Positions 44,357 to 52,472 of a DNA stretch of 64,000 nucleotides are shown here, one piece after another. A program made the translations under genes and the position numbers. Origin of the DNA: Bog-473 sp963756025 (GTDB lineage: Bacteria > Actinomycetota > Acidimicrobiia > Acidimicrobiales > RAAP-2); contig CAVWMF010000005.1 of assembly GCA_963756025.1 (NCBI GenBank), positions 558,001 to 622,000 on the forward strand. Direction: 5' to 3'. Positions within the stretch are counted from its first letter, which is position 1, and every line of letters starts with the position of its first letter. A model generated the notes under the pieces. That model ran no database searches. It saw nothing but the letters and a program-made list of their open reading frames with translations, and had not been told where the DNA came from.

Positions 44357-44953
44357 CTACGCCCGTGTCAGCCCGTCGGGGAGCAGCAGCCGGACGGCCA
44401 CGGCGAGCTCGTCGTACACGCCGGCGATCGTCGACCACCCGTTGATCCAGCCGACGAGCGCCGAGTACCAGACGTGCCCGATCATCCGGGCGCGGTCCGA
44501 CATGTCGGGCAGCACCGGCCCTCCCATGGCGCGGGCGATGATGCCCTCCATGAGCGAGCTGATCTGCAGTTGGCAACCGACCACGCCGGGGTCGGGAGAG
44601 GACAGTGACGTGAAGACGGCCGCAACCAGACGCGGTTGGCGACCCATGGCGTGCAGGGCCCGGTCGAGCACTTCGAGCACCCTGGTGGCCGGGCGATCGC
44701 CCCCCGGTGGTTGTTCCCCCATGCGGGCGTCGAGCTGCTCGACCCAGTACACCATGCCCGCCGCCAACAGGTGGTCCTTGCTCGTGAAATAGCGGTACAC
44801 GGTTCCCATGGCGACGTCGGCCCGGGCCGCCACGTCGCGCATCTGCACCGCGTCGTATCCACCGTCGATAGCCAGGGCCATGGCGGCGTCGATCACGCGC
44901 TGACGCCGCGCGTGTTGGGCCTGGGTGAGCGGGCGGGCGACCGTCTGCTCCAT
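44357..44953 (-). CDS. TetR family regulator, KstR-like
   Basis: The 198-residue protein has the N-terminal helix-turn-helix ADVAMGTVYRYFTSKDHLLAA (about residues 50-70) preceded by ARRQRVIDAAMALAIDGGYD. This run is close to the KstR group that controls sterol or lipid catabolism. The ligand domain is variable. It diverges from the NDMA-dependent alcohol dehydrogenase across 131 bases, so it may control that gene and itself. It is not clearly the MftR regulator of mycofactocin operons. Confidence 0.82.
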   Translation of the reverse strand: MEQTVARPLTQAQHARRQRVIDAAMALAIDGGYDAVQMRDVAARADVAMGTVYRYFTSKDHLLAAGMVYWVEQLDARMGEQPPGGDRPATRVLEVLDRALHAMGRQPRLVAAVFTSLSSPDPGVVGCQLQISSLMEGIIARAMGGPVLPDMSDRARMIGHVWYSALVGWINGWSTIAGVYDELAVAVRLLLPDGLTRA

Positions 44954-44959
44954 GCAGCA

Positions 44960-44965
44960 AGGCTA
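44960..44965 (-). promoter_or_regulatory. Candidate -10 element of the tetR gene, leaderless
   Basis: Minus-strand TAGCCT ends 6 bases before the ATG at 44953. Confidence 0.4.
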
Positions 44966-45011
44966 CCGGCACGACCACCTGGGCTTCCGGGGCAGCTGCG
45001 GGCCCAGAGGT

Positions 45012-45040
45012 TGTCGGGCGGCCGGGGGCGGACGATACTG
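45012..45040 (+). promoter_or_regulatory. Promoter of the NDMA-dependent alcohol dehydrogenase gene
   Basis: TTGTCG (45012-45017), exactly 17 bases, then GATACT (45035-45040). GGGAGG at 45071-45076 is 8 bases before the ATG at 45085, so this gene has a leader with a Shine-Dalgarno, unlike many neighbours. Confidence 0.5.
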
Positions 45041-45084
45041 GCCACTCGGCTGCGCCTGAGCCGTCGAGCCGGGAGGGATGTGCA

Positions 45085-46236
45085 ATGAAGACGCGTGCGG
45101 TGGTCTGCTCCGGATTGAACGAGCCGTGGAAGACCGAAGAGGTCGACATCGATCCACCGGGCAACCGTGAGGTCCGGGTGAAGATGGTGTACGCCGGCAT
45201 GTGCCACTCCGACGAGCACCTGCGCAACGGTGACATCAGCGCGGCGCCCGAAGTGCTCGAGTTGCTCGGCGCGGCGTCCATGTTCCCCGTCATCGGCGGG
45301 CACGAAGGATCGGGCATCGTGACCGAGGTCGGGACCGGCGTGACACAGGTCGCACTGGGCGATCACGTGGCGGTGTCGTTCATCCCTTCGTGCGGGACCT
45401 GCCACTGGTGCGCTTCGGGCCGCCAGAACCTGTGTGATCTCGGGATATCGACCTTGGCCGGCGGCATGATCAGCGACGGGACGTACCGCTATCACCTCGG
45501 CGGCGCGAACGTGAACCGGATGTGCCAGCTCGGGACGTTCGCCGACGAAATGGTGTGCCACGAGAACTCATTGGTCCGCATAGAGCCGTACGCCAACATG
45601 AAAGCGGCGGCGCTCATCAGCTGCGGGATCTCCACTGGCTTCGGTTCGGCGGTCGACCGGGCCAAGGTCAAGCCCGGGGAGTCCGTCGTCGTCGTCGGCT
45701 GCGGTGGCGTCGGGTCCGGCGCCATCCAGGGGGCACGTATCGCCGGGGCGCGGGTCATCGTCGCGGTGGACCCCGTGCCCTTCAAGCTGGAGAAGGCCAA
45801 GGAAATCGGCGCCACACACACGGCTCCGTCGCTTCTCGACGCGCAATTCATGCTGCCCGAGTTGACGAAAGGGCGCAACGCCGACGTCGTGATCCTGACG
45901 CCCGGCGTGCTCAAGGGCGAACTCATCGCATCGGCGTGCGCCCTCGGGTCCAAGGACGCCCGGATCGTGGTGACGGCGATCGCGCCATTCAACCAGATGG
46001 ACGTCCAGTTGAATCTCTTCAGCCTCGCCATGTACAACCAGGCATTGCTGGGAACGGTGTTCGGCTCGGCCAGCCCGCGGGTGCAGGTGCCCAATCTGCT
46101 CAACCTCTACGAGGACGGTCAGCTCAAGATCGACGAGATCATCACCCAGGAGTACACCCTGGACCAGGTGCAGCAGGGCTACGACGACCAGGCCGCCGGC
46201 ACGATCGTCCGCGGTGTGGTCGCGTTCGACACCTAG
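45085..46236 (+). CDS. NDMA-dependent (mycofactocin-associated) zinc alcohol dehydrogenase
   Basis: The 383-residue protein is a medium-chain zinc dehydrogenase: Cys40 in AGMCHSDEHL and GGHEGSGIV for the catalytic zinc, CGTCHWCASGRQNLC for the structural zinc, and VVVVGCGGVGSGAIQGARIA for the cofactor. Its run matches the NDMA-dependent methanol/alcohol dehydrogenase group, in which nicotinamide is bound tightly and electrons leave through mycofactocin. Placement inside the mycofactocin locus supports this. It converges on mftD with an 18-base gap. Confidence 0.92.
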   Translation: MKTRAVVCSGLNEPWKTEEVDIDPPGNREVRVKMVYAGMCHSDEHLRNGDISAAPEVLELLGAASMFPVIGGHEGSGIVTEVGTGVTQVALGDHVAVSFIPSCGTCHWCASGRQNLCDLGISTLAGGMISDGTYRYHLGGANVNRMCQLGTFADEMVCHENSLVRIEPYANMKAAALISCGISTGFGSAVDRAKVKPGESVVVVGCGGVGSGAIQGARIAGARVIVAVDPVPFKLEKAKEIGATHTAPSLLDAQFMLPELTKGRNADVVILTPGVLKGELIASACALGSKDARIVVTAIAPFNQMDVQLNLFSLAMYNQALLGTVFGSASPRVQVPNLLNLYEDGQLKIDEIITQEYTLDQVQQGYDDQAAGTIVRGVVAFDT

Positions 46237-46254
46237 CTGTAGCGCAAAACTGCC

Positions 46255-47434
46255 TTACGGCGTCGCACCGAGACGGCGGGTGAAGCCGGGCGGAATGATC
46301 AGGTCGTCCGCGCTGAGGTCGTGGATGGAACCGTGCCCGAGCCCGAGCAGGGCCGACTCGATCCCGCTCCGCAGGATGTCGAGCACGTTTTCCACCCCGG
46401 CCTGTCCGTTGGCGGCCAGGCCCCAGAGGTACGCCCGCCCGATCATGACGGCCCGGGCACCGAGGGCGAGCGCCTTGACCACGTCGCTGCCGCGCCGGAT
46501 CCCCCCATCGAGCAGGACTTCGATCTGATCGCCGACGCTCTGCGCAATCGGCTGCAGGGCGCGAATCGTCGCCGGCGTACCGTCGAGGTTGTTCCCGCCG
46601 TGATTGGACACCGAGATCGCGGTGACACCGGCATCCACGGCCCGCTTCGCATCGTCGATACGTGAGACGCCCTTGAGCATGAAGGCCCCCTCCCACTGCT
46701 GGCGCAGCCAGGCCACGTCCTCCCAACTCGGCGGCGGCGTCTGCATCCAGGCCCCGTAGGCCCCGAAGAAGGTGGGCCCCGTCTCGCCTTTCTTCCCCAT
46801 GTTCGGTGCCGTGAGGTCGGGTAACTCGCCGGACTTGGCGAAGTCGTACAACCAGCGCGGGCCGCGCCAGCGCTTCGGGGGCGAATCTTGCCATCGACTT
46901 GAGATCGAGTGTCTCGGGAATGACCGGACTGCCCCAGTCGCGGCCGTGGGAGAACGACCAGTCCAGGGTGGCGATCAACCCGACGGCGCCGGCGGCCCGG
47001 GCCCGCTCGATCCGCTCGAGGACCTCGTCGCGCGTGCCGACCCAATAGACCTGGAAGAAGGTCTGGGGGTTTGCGGCAACCACGTCTTCGACGGGTTTAC
47101 TGGCGAACGAGCTCAGGCCCATGGCGGTACCCCGGGCGGCCGCGGCGCGGGCGACGGCGACCTCTCCCTCGGGGTGTACCGCCTGCACGCCGGTGGGCGA
47201 GATCAGCACCGGGAACGAAATGCCCTGACCCATGACCGTTGTGGAGAGGTCCCGGCCCGCTGGTGAACCCGCTACGTGCGGGGCGAATCCCAGCTCGCCG
47301 TACGCCGCGATGTTGTCCTCGACCGTGATGCCTTTTTCGGAGCCGGCCACCAGCGCCGCATAGACGGACTTGGGCAGCCGCTTCTTGGCACGGCGCTGGG
47401 CTTCCAGAACCGTCTCGAACCATTCGTTGCTCAT
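46255..47434 (-). pseudogene. mftD: Mycofactocin FMN dehydrogenase MftD, frameshifted
   Basis: MftD is the flavin enzyme that oxidatively deaminates the cyclised Val-Tyr core to pre-mycofactocin. The first frame from ATG 47434 (GAGAGGG upstream) reads as an FMN alpha-hydroxy-acid dehydrogenase fold (GFAPHVAGSPAGRDLSTTV, FPVLISPTGVQAVHPEGE) up to RFAPEALARP. It then breaks; the next frame resumes RWLYDFAKSGELPDLTAPN and runs through ISVSNHGGNNLDGTPATI and LLDGGIRRGSDVVKALALGA. Removing one C of the CCC run at about 46859-46863 gives 392 residues, the family's length. Confidence 0.9.
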
Positions 47435-47504
47435 ATCGACCCTCTCGTGAAGCTCCTGGTCAGTCCCGCGGGCACGCCCGGCGTCGCTCCGTGATCCCGA
47501 GACA

Positions 47505-47708
47505 TTAGGCCCCGGGCGCCGTTCGCCCTCCCGGTTCACCCTCTGCCCCGGGGAAATCTTCGGCTGGCGTCAGCTCCTGGGCGACGCTGTATCCCCGGGG
47601 CCGCGGATGGTGCAGCGCCCACTCCGTCGCTTCCTCCAGGGACGTGAACGGTCCGATGATGCGATCCGGAGCCGAGTTCGCCGGACCTCGCAGGACAACG
47701 GCAGCCAC
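47505..47708 (-). CDS. 67-residue protein of unknown function in the mycofactocin locus
   Basis: A GTG at 47708, 25 bases after the mftF stop, opens a 67-codon frame. Residues 1-52 look like a compact alpha/beta unit (VVLRGPANSAPDRIIGPFTS, LEEATEWALHHPRPRGYSVA) and the tail is Pro/Gly/Glu-rich. The I-x-GPF-x-S-x-E-x-A pattern resembles small SPOR-like or YCII-like units, but I assign no family. It lies between mftF and mftD on the same strand and is probably cotranscribed. It is not one of the named mycofactocin genes. Confidence 0.6.
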   Translation of the reverse strand: MAAVVLRGPANSAPDRIIGPFTSLEEATEWALHHPRPRGYSVAQELTPAEDFPGAEGEPGGRTAPGA

Positions 47709-47733
47709 GCCCCCAACGTAGTGGCCGTCACCT

Positions 47734-49245
47734 CTACCGTTCCGCTCGGGCCTTCAGCTGCGTCCGCAACGAGGCGCTGGACCAGATGCGGGCCCTGAAC
47801 ACGATGCGGGGACGGAGCGGCGCGACCGTCCGGGCGGCGGCGCAACCCCGCCAGACGCCGGCGCCGTAGGCCACGTCGTCGGCCACGTGCAGTGCCGTGT
47901 AGCGCAACGGGTCGAGGTCGGGGCGGTCGGCCCGCCAGTCACCCAGCGCGGGGGCGACGAGGGCGAGGGCGGCGGCGGGACGGGTGCGGCGCCAGCACAA
48001 GCCGAGGACCAGGGCCGGGGACCACGCCCGGGTGAGGCCGTGCAGCGCGGGCAGGGCCGATCGGAGAGTGCCGGCGACGGCGATCTTCGTCGCCACTGCG
48101 AGCGGCTTCTCGACCAAACCGTCGAAGCGGCGAGCCAGTACTCCGACGGATGCGGCCAGGAGCCCGCCCGCCAGAAAGGGCCGGCGAGTGCAGAGGAGGG
48201 CCCACACCCCGGCCGACCAGGCGGAAGCCTGGAGGGGTACGAGCGCCGCCGGGTGGCGGCGGGCCAGAGGTCCCGCGGTCGTGCCGTAGAAGGCGCGGCG
48301 CCCCAGCCAGGGGCCCAAGAGCGCAGGTCCGTCGTGCCGCACGGTGGACGCCGGTTCGTACCGCACGTCCCACCCGGCATCGACCAGGCGCCAGACCAGA
48401 TCGACGTCTTCGCCGCCCCGCAGCCGGGGGTCGAACAGGTTGTCGCCGGCCACCTCACGGCGGACCAGGATGGCCGCGCTCGGTACGTACGGGATCCGGC
48501 TCAGCGGCCGGACAAGCCCCCCCGCACGTCCCCGGTCCAACGACGAGCGGACAGCTTCGTAGCGCGAGAGGGCCGTGGCGGGGCCCGTCGCGTGTGGTGC
48601 GATCCGGGGGGCGACGGCGGCGACCATCGGGTCGTCGAAGTGGCCCAGGAGCGGCTCGAGCCAGTTCGGATCGGGCACGCAGTCGGAGTCGATGAAGGCA
48701 ACGAAGGGCGTCCTGACCTGGACCAGTCCGGCATTACGGGCTGCGGCCGGGCCCGCGTTGGGGGCAAGTGCGAGGAACCGGCCCCCGGCGTGATCGACGA
48801 TCTCGCGGGTGCGCCCGGGTTCCGTCGAGCCATCGTCGACGACGAGGCATTGCAGCCCCGTCAGGGCGGTGAGGACCCGTCCGAGGGCCTCAGGGCGGTC
48901 ACGGACCGGGATCACCACCGTGACATCACCTGGCCCAAAAGCGGCCGGACCTGGCCGGGGAAGGAAGACGCCGGAGGAAACGAGCCGGCGGGCCAGGATC
49001 TGCTCGGCCCTGCGCTGGCCCACCGTTGCCCCCGATTCCCACCCGCGGACCAGGGAACCGGCACGTTCCGTCAGCCGTAAGAGCCGGAGCGGACTCCCGC
49101 CCATGAGGACCCGGTCCCGGTCCAAAGCGATCGTCCCGGGATCCCTCGAGAGTCCGAAGTGCGCGGGCAATGGCGTCGTCCGGGGAGGGGGTGCGGACCG
49201 AACGGGAGTGGGACCTTCTCCGTTTTCCCAGTTGGGAGGACGCAC
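47734..49245 (-). CDS. mftF: Mycofactocin glycosyltransferase
   Basis: MftF adds the beta-1,4-glucan chain to mycofactocin. The GTG at 49245 gives 503 residues. An N-terminal region (PLPAHFGLSRDPGTIALDRD, then LMGGSPLRLLRLT) is specific to MftF. It is followed by a GT2 domain: VTVVIPVRDRPEALGRVLTAL, LVVDDGST, FIDSDCVPDP as the metal-binding motif and GGEDVDLVWRLVDAGW. The C-terminal third has several hydrophobic stretches that may associate with the membrane. The frame runs upstream over mftA as a shadow. A CAAGAT hexamer lies 6 bases before the GTG. Confidence 0.92.
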   Translation of the reverse strand: MRPPNWENGEGPTPVRSAPPPRTTPLPAHFGLSRDPGTIALDRDRVLMGGSPLRLLRLTERAGSLVRGWESGATVGQRRAEQILARRLVSSGVFLPRPGPAAFGPGDVTVVIPVRDRPEALGRVLTALTGLQCLVVDDGSTEPGRTREIVDHAGGRFLALAPNAGPAAARNAGLVQVRTPFVAFIDSDCVPDPNWLEPLLGHFDDPMVAAVAPRIAPHATGPATALSRYEAVRSSLDRGRAGGLVRPLSRIPYVPSAAILVRREVAGDNLFDPRLRGGEDVDLVWRLVDAGWDVRYEPASTVRHDGPALLGPWLGRRAFYGTTAGPLARRHPAALVPLQASAWSAGVWALLCTRRPFLAGGLLAASVGVLARRFDGLVEKPLAVATKIAVAGTLRSALPALHGLTRAWSPALVLGLCWRRTRPAAALALVAPALGDWRADRPDLDPLRYTALHVADDVAYGAGVWRGCAAARTVAPLRPRIVFRARIWSSASLRTQLKARAER

Positions 49246-49287
49246 GCCGCAATCTTGACAGGAATGGGGGGCTTTGCTCGGAGGCGA

Positions 49288-49293
49288 TAGGAT
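49288..49293 (+). promoter_or_regulatory. Candidate -10 element of mftABCE
   Basis: TAGGAT fits TAnnnT, with a predicted transcript start near 49300, just before the AAGGAGG of mftA. A TTGACA at 49255-49260 is 27 bases upstream, too far for a normal spacer. The whole mftF-mftA divergent region is only 72 bases. Confidence 0.35.
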
Positions 49294-49317
49294 CGTGGCA
49301 ACACGAAGGAGGCCAGG

Positions 49318-49428
49318 GTGCCGTCTGAAAACGTTGAAGTGCAGGATGTCGAAACACCGGCCGACGAAGAGGTCGACGAGCTCCTGGTCGAGGAGGTCTC
49401 GATCGATGGGATGTGCGGCGTCTATTGA
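49318..49428 (+). CDS. mftA: Mycofactocin precursor peptide
   Basis: The 36-residue peptide begins VPSENVEVQDVETPADEE and ends VSIDGMCGVY, the invariant end of MftA. MftC crosslinks the final Val-Tyr pair after decarboxylation and MftE releases it. The acidic leader is typical. The GTG at 49318 is set by AAGGAGG (49306-49312), 5 bases upstream. Two bases separate its stop from the mftB start. Confidence 0.95.
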   Translation: MPSENVEVQDVETPADEEVDELLVEEVSIDGMCGVY

Positions 49429-49430
49429 GC

Positions 49431-49724
49431 GTGACCGAAGAGCGGTCCCCGAGGGCAGCTCTGATATTTGCGTCTGACAAGCCATGGCGGGTGCATCCCC
49501 AGATCGCACTGCGTGACGAGTCGTTCGGCGCGTTGGCGTACCACTTCGGGACCCGCCGTCTGATGTTCCTGAAGTCGCGACCCCTGGTCGAACTGGTCAC
49601 TGCGTTGGATCAGTACGACAGCGCAGATTCGGCGATCGACGCGCTGATCCCGGAATCTGAGCGACCCACCTACCGCCGTGCGCTCGCACGCTTGGCAGCT
49701 TCGGAGGTAATCGATGTCCGTTGA
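49431..49724 (+). CDS. mftB: Mycofactocin RRE chaperone
   Basis: MftB binds the MftA leader and presents it to MftC. The GTG at 49431 gives 97 residues, the usual size, with the RRE-like stretch WRVHPQIALRDESFGALAYH, then LMFLKSRPLVELVTALDQ. It overlaps the mftC start by 11 bases. Confidence 0.92.
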   Translation: MTEERSPRAALIFASDKPWRVHPQIALRDESFGALAYHFGTRRLMFLKSRPLVELVTALDQYDSADSAIDALIPESERPTYRRALARLAASEVIDVR

Positions 49725-50887
49725 TGCGCCCACAGAGGTCATGCCGCTGCGCCAGCGGTTCACCCAGGGCCTGGAAGCACCCATCTGCCTGACCTGGGAG
49801 CTGACCTACGCCTGCAATCTGGCCTGCGTGCACTGCCTGAGCTCGTCGGGTCGCCGTGACCCGATGGAGCTGACGCCGGCCGAAGCCCGTCACATCGTGG
49901 ACGAGCTGGCGGCCATGAAGGTCTTCTACGTCAATATCGGCGGGGGCGAACCGATGCTGCGCCCGGACTTCTTCGACCTCGTCGGGTACGCCGTCGAGCA
50001 CAAGGTCGGGGTGAAGTTCTCGACCAACGGGACCAGACTCACCGCCGAGCGGGCGCGTCGTCTGGCCGGGATGGACTACGTCGACGTGCAGATCAGCATC
50101 GACGGTGCCCTGGCGTCGACCAATGACGCCGTGCGCGGTGAGGGGTCCTTCCATGCGGCACGCACGGCCATGGACAACCTCGCCGCCGCCAATTTCGGCC
50201 AGTTCAAGATCAGCGTGGTGGTGACCAGAGAGAACGTCACCCAGCTCGACGAGTTCGCCGCCATCGCCGACAGTTACGGCGCACAACTGCGCCTGACGCG
50301 CTTTCGACCCTCGGGTCGCGGCATCGAGACGTGGGATGCTCTCCATCCGACCGCGGCACAGCAGCGGATGCTCTACCACTGGCTCCTGGAGCGTCCCGAC
50401 GTCCTGACCGGCGACTCCTTCTTCCATCTTTCGGCCCTCGGGGCAGCCCCTGGACGGTCTCAACCTGTGTGGTGCGGGAAGGGTGGTGTGCCTGATCGAC
50501 CCGGTCGGCGACGTCTACGCCTGCCCCTTCGTCATCGACAAGGAATTCCTGGCCGGCAACGTACGCGACGAGGGTGGCTTCGCCGGCGTGTGGCGCCAGT
50601 CGGATCTGTTCCGGTCGTTGCGCGAGCCGCAGAGTGCGGGCGCCTGTGCGTCGTGCGGGTCCTACGACGCCTGCCAGGGTGGTTGCATGGCGGCCAAGTT
50701 CTTCACCGGCATCCCGCTCGACGGCCCCGATCCCGAGTGTGTCTTCGGCCACGGCGAAGAGGCCTTGGCGGCGCGCGATGCCACGGCGCTGCCCGGTGCC
50801 GCGATCGGGCACTCCAAGGTCGACATGCACGGAACGCCCATCCCGGTACCCACGCGGGTCCACTTCCGGACGGCAGCGCGCGCCTAG
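49714..50887 (+). pseudogene. mftC: Mycofactocin radical SAM maturase MftC, frameshifted
   Basis: MftC decarboxylates the C-terminal Tyr of MftA and forms the Val-Tyr crosslink. The first frame has the radical-SAM motif C34-x3-C38-x2-C41 (YACNLACVHCLSS), GGGEPMLRPDFFDLVGY and FSTNGTRLTAERA up to FFHLSALG. It then breaks at a GGGG run (50440-50443). The next frame resumes QPLDGLNLCGAGRVVCLIDP and carries the SPASM cysteines (CASCGSYDACQGGC). One base fewer gives 390 residues, the family size. Beyond 50887 the first frame stays open to 51291 as nonsense. Confidence 0.92.
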
Positions 50888-50908
50888 CGCGGTGCGGGCG
50901 CGTCGACG

Positions 50909-51604
50909 GTGGAGCTCGGCGGCGCGACCTGGCCCGATGTCGCAGCTGGCGGGAGAGCGTGCCTGTTGGCGCTGCCGATCGGCTCGCTCGAGCAGCACGG
51001 GCCGCACCTGCCCCTCGACACCGATACCCGCATCGCGGTGGAACTGGGGCAGCGACTCTCGAGGGCCCGGGGCGACATCATGGTGGCTCCTGCGGTGCCC
51101 TTCGGCGCCAGCGGCGAGCACGCCGGGTTCCCGGGGACCCTGCTCGTCAACCATGCGGTGTTGGCCGACGTCCTGATCGAGCTGATCCGTTCTGCCCGGG
51201 ATTCCTTTCTGGGCGTCGTCCTCATATCCGCCCACGGGGGGAACGAGCAGGCGCTGTCAGTGGTCGGCGCACGCTGCCGGTCGGATGGTGAGGCGGCATT
51301 GATCTGGACCGCGGCCGTGCCGGGCGGCGACGCCCATGCCGGGAGGACGGAGACCTCGCTGATGCTGGCCATCGATCCGGACGCCGTGCGCCCCGAGCTC
51401 GCAGAAGCCGGCTGCACCCTTCCTCTCGAGGTGCTCATGCCCCGGTTACGTGCAGAGGGGGTGCGGCCGATATCGTCCAACGGAGTGTTGGGGGACCCAC
51501 GAGGTGCAAGCGCGGACGAGGGTGCGTTGCTCCTGGCCGCCATGACCGACGACCTGGTCGGAGCTGTGTGCGCACGATGGCCCGACGTCGCGCTGCCGGT
51601 ATGA
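50909..51604 (+). CDS. mftE: Mycofactocin peptidase, creatininase family
   Basis: MftE is the metal-dependent peptidase that releases the modified Val-Tyr dipeptide. The 231-residue protein has the creatininase motifs LPIGSLEQHGPHLPLDTDT (metal-binding Glu, His, Asp), ISAHGGNEQ and DAHAGRTETSLMLAI. The GTG at 50909 lies 21 bases after mftC. It overlaps the SDR gene by 4 bases. Confidence 0.93.
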   Translation: MELGGATWPDVAAGGRACLLALPIGSLEQHGPHLPLDTDTRIAVELGQRLSRARGDIMVAPAVPFGASGEHAGFPGTLLVNHAVLADVLIELIRSARDSFLGVVLISAHGGNEQALSVVGARCRSDGEAALIWTAAVPGGDAHAGRTETSLMLAIDPDAVRPELAEAGCTLPLEVLMPRLRAEGVRPISSNGVLGDPRGASADEGALLLAAMTDDLVGAVCARWPDVALPV

Positions 51605-52386
51605 GCCGGATTGCGGTCCTGACGGGCGCGGCGCGCGGGATTGGCGCGGCGACGGTCGACCGGTTGGTCGCCCGGGGGTGGCGCGTCGTCGCCGTCGACC
51701 TGTGTGCCGACGACCCGAGCCTCGACTACCCCCTGGCGACCCCCGCCGATCTGGACGCCCTGGTGGACCGCCACGGCGACCAGGTGCACACGATGGTGGG
51801 GGATGTGCGGAGCCGGTCCGACATGCAGGCCGCCGTCGACGCCGCGGTCAGGGTCTTCGGCGGCCTCGATGCCGCCATCGCCGTGGCGGGAGTGGTCGCC
51901 GGTGGCGTTCCCCTGTGGGAGATCGGCGACGCGCAGTGGGACGTGCAATTCGACATCAACGTGCACGGGGTGCGCCTCCTGGCCGCCGCCGCCGTGCCGG
52001 TCCTCCTCGAAGCGCCACCACCCCGACAGGGGCGGGTGGTGGCGGTGGCTTCGGCGGCCGGTCTGTTGGGACTGCCCCGCCTGAGCGGGTACAGCGCCTC
52101 CAAGCACGCGGTGATCGGGTTGATGAAATCGTTGGCGGCCGATCTGGCGGGTACGGGCGTCACGGCCAATGCCGTATGCCCGGGCTCGACGCGTACGCCG
52201 ATTCTCGATGCCTCGGCGGCCGTCTACGACCTGCCGTCCGCCGAGGTATTCGCACAGCAACAGCTGGTGCAGCGCCTCCTGGTCCCCGACGAGCCGGCAG
52301 CGCTCATCGCCTGGCTCTGTGAAGCCGAGGCCAGCGGCGTGACGGGCGCCGCTCTCTCCGTCGATGGAGGGATGACCACCTCGTAG
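51601..52386 (+). CDS. Mycofactocin-coupled SDR family oxidoreductase
   Basis: The 261-residue protein has the short-chain dehydrogenase motifs TGAARGIGAATVDRL, NVHGVRLLAAAAV and YSASKHAVIG (catalytic Tyr-x3-Lys). Between the second strand and the NAG-like region (here AVAG) it has an insert, DLCADDPSLDYPLATPADLD, of the kind seen in SDRs that hold nicotinamide tightly and use mycofactocin to reoxidise it. The ATG overlaps the mftE stop (ATGA), placing it in the mftABCE operon. The substrate alcohol is unknown. Confidence 0.9.
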   Translation: MSRIAVLTGAARGIGAATVDRLVARGWRVVAVDLCADDPSLDYPLATPADLDALVDRHGDQVHTMVGDVRSRSDMQAAVDAAVRVFGGLDAAIAVAGVVAGGVPLWEIGDAQWDVQFDINVHGVRLLAAAAVPVLLEAPPPRQGRVVAVASAAGLLGLPRLSGYSASKHAVIGLMKSLAADLAGTGVTANAVCPGSTRTPILDASAAVYDLPSAEVFAQQQLVQRLLVPDEPAALIAWLCEAEASGVTGAALSVDGGMTTS

Positions 52387-52422
52387 GAGGAACGCCCTCC
52401 CTCCGGGCGCAAGATGCCTGGG

Positions 52423-52428
52423 TAGAGT
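52423..52428 (+). promoter_or_regulatory. Candidate -10 element of the amidase gene
   Basis: TAGAGT predicts a transcript start near 52436. AGAGGG at 52458-52463 is 9 bases before the GTG at 52473. The intervening frame is open and basic (VRKSRGWRS), so a non-standard earlier start cannot be excluded. Confidence 0.3.
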
Positions 52429-52472
52429 GGCGGATCATCTCGTCGGTCAGAAAGTCCAGAGGGTGGCGGTCC

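Noticed and set aside
49255..49293. TTGACA and TAGGAT as one mftA promoter
   Set aside because: The spacer is 27 bases, too long for a standard promoter; only the -10-like element is kept, with low confidence.
50452..51291. C-terminal extension of mftC through mftE
   Set aside because: After the frame break the sequence is low-complexity Arg/Gly/Pro; the true continuation lies in the next frame and ends at 50887.
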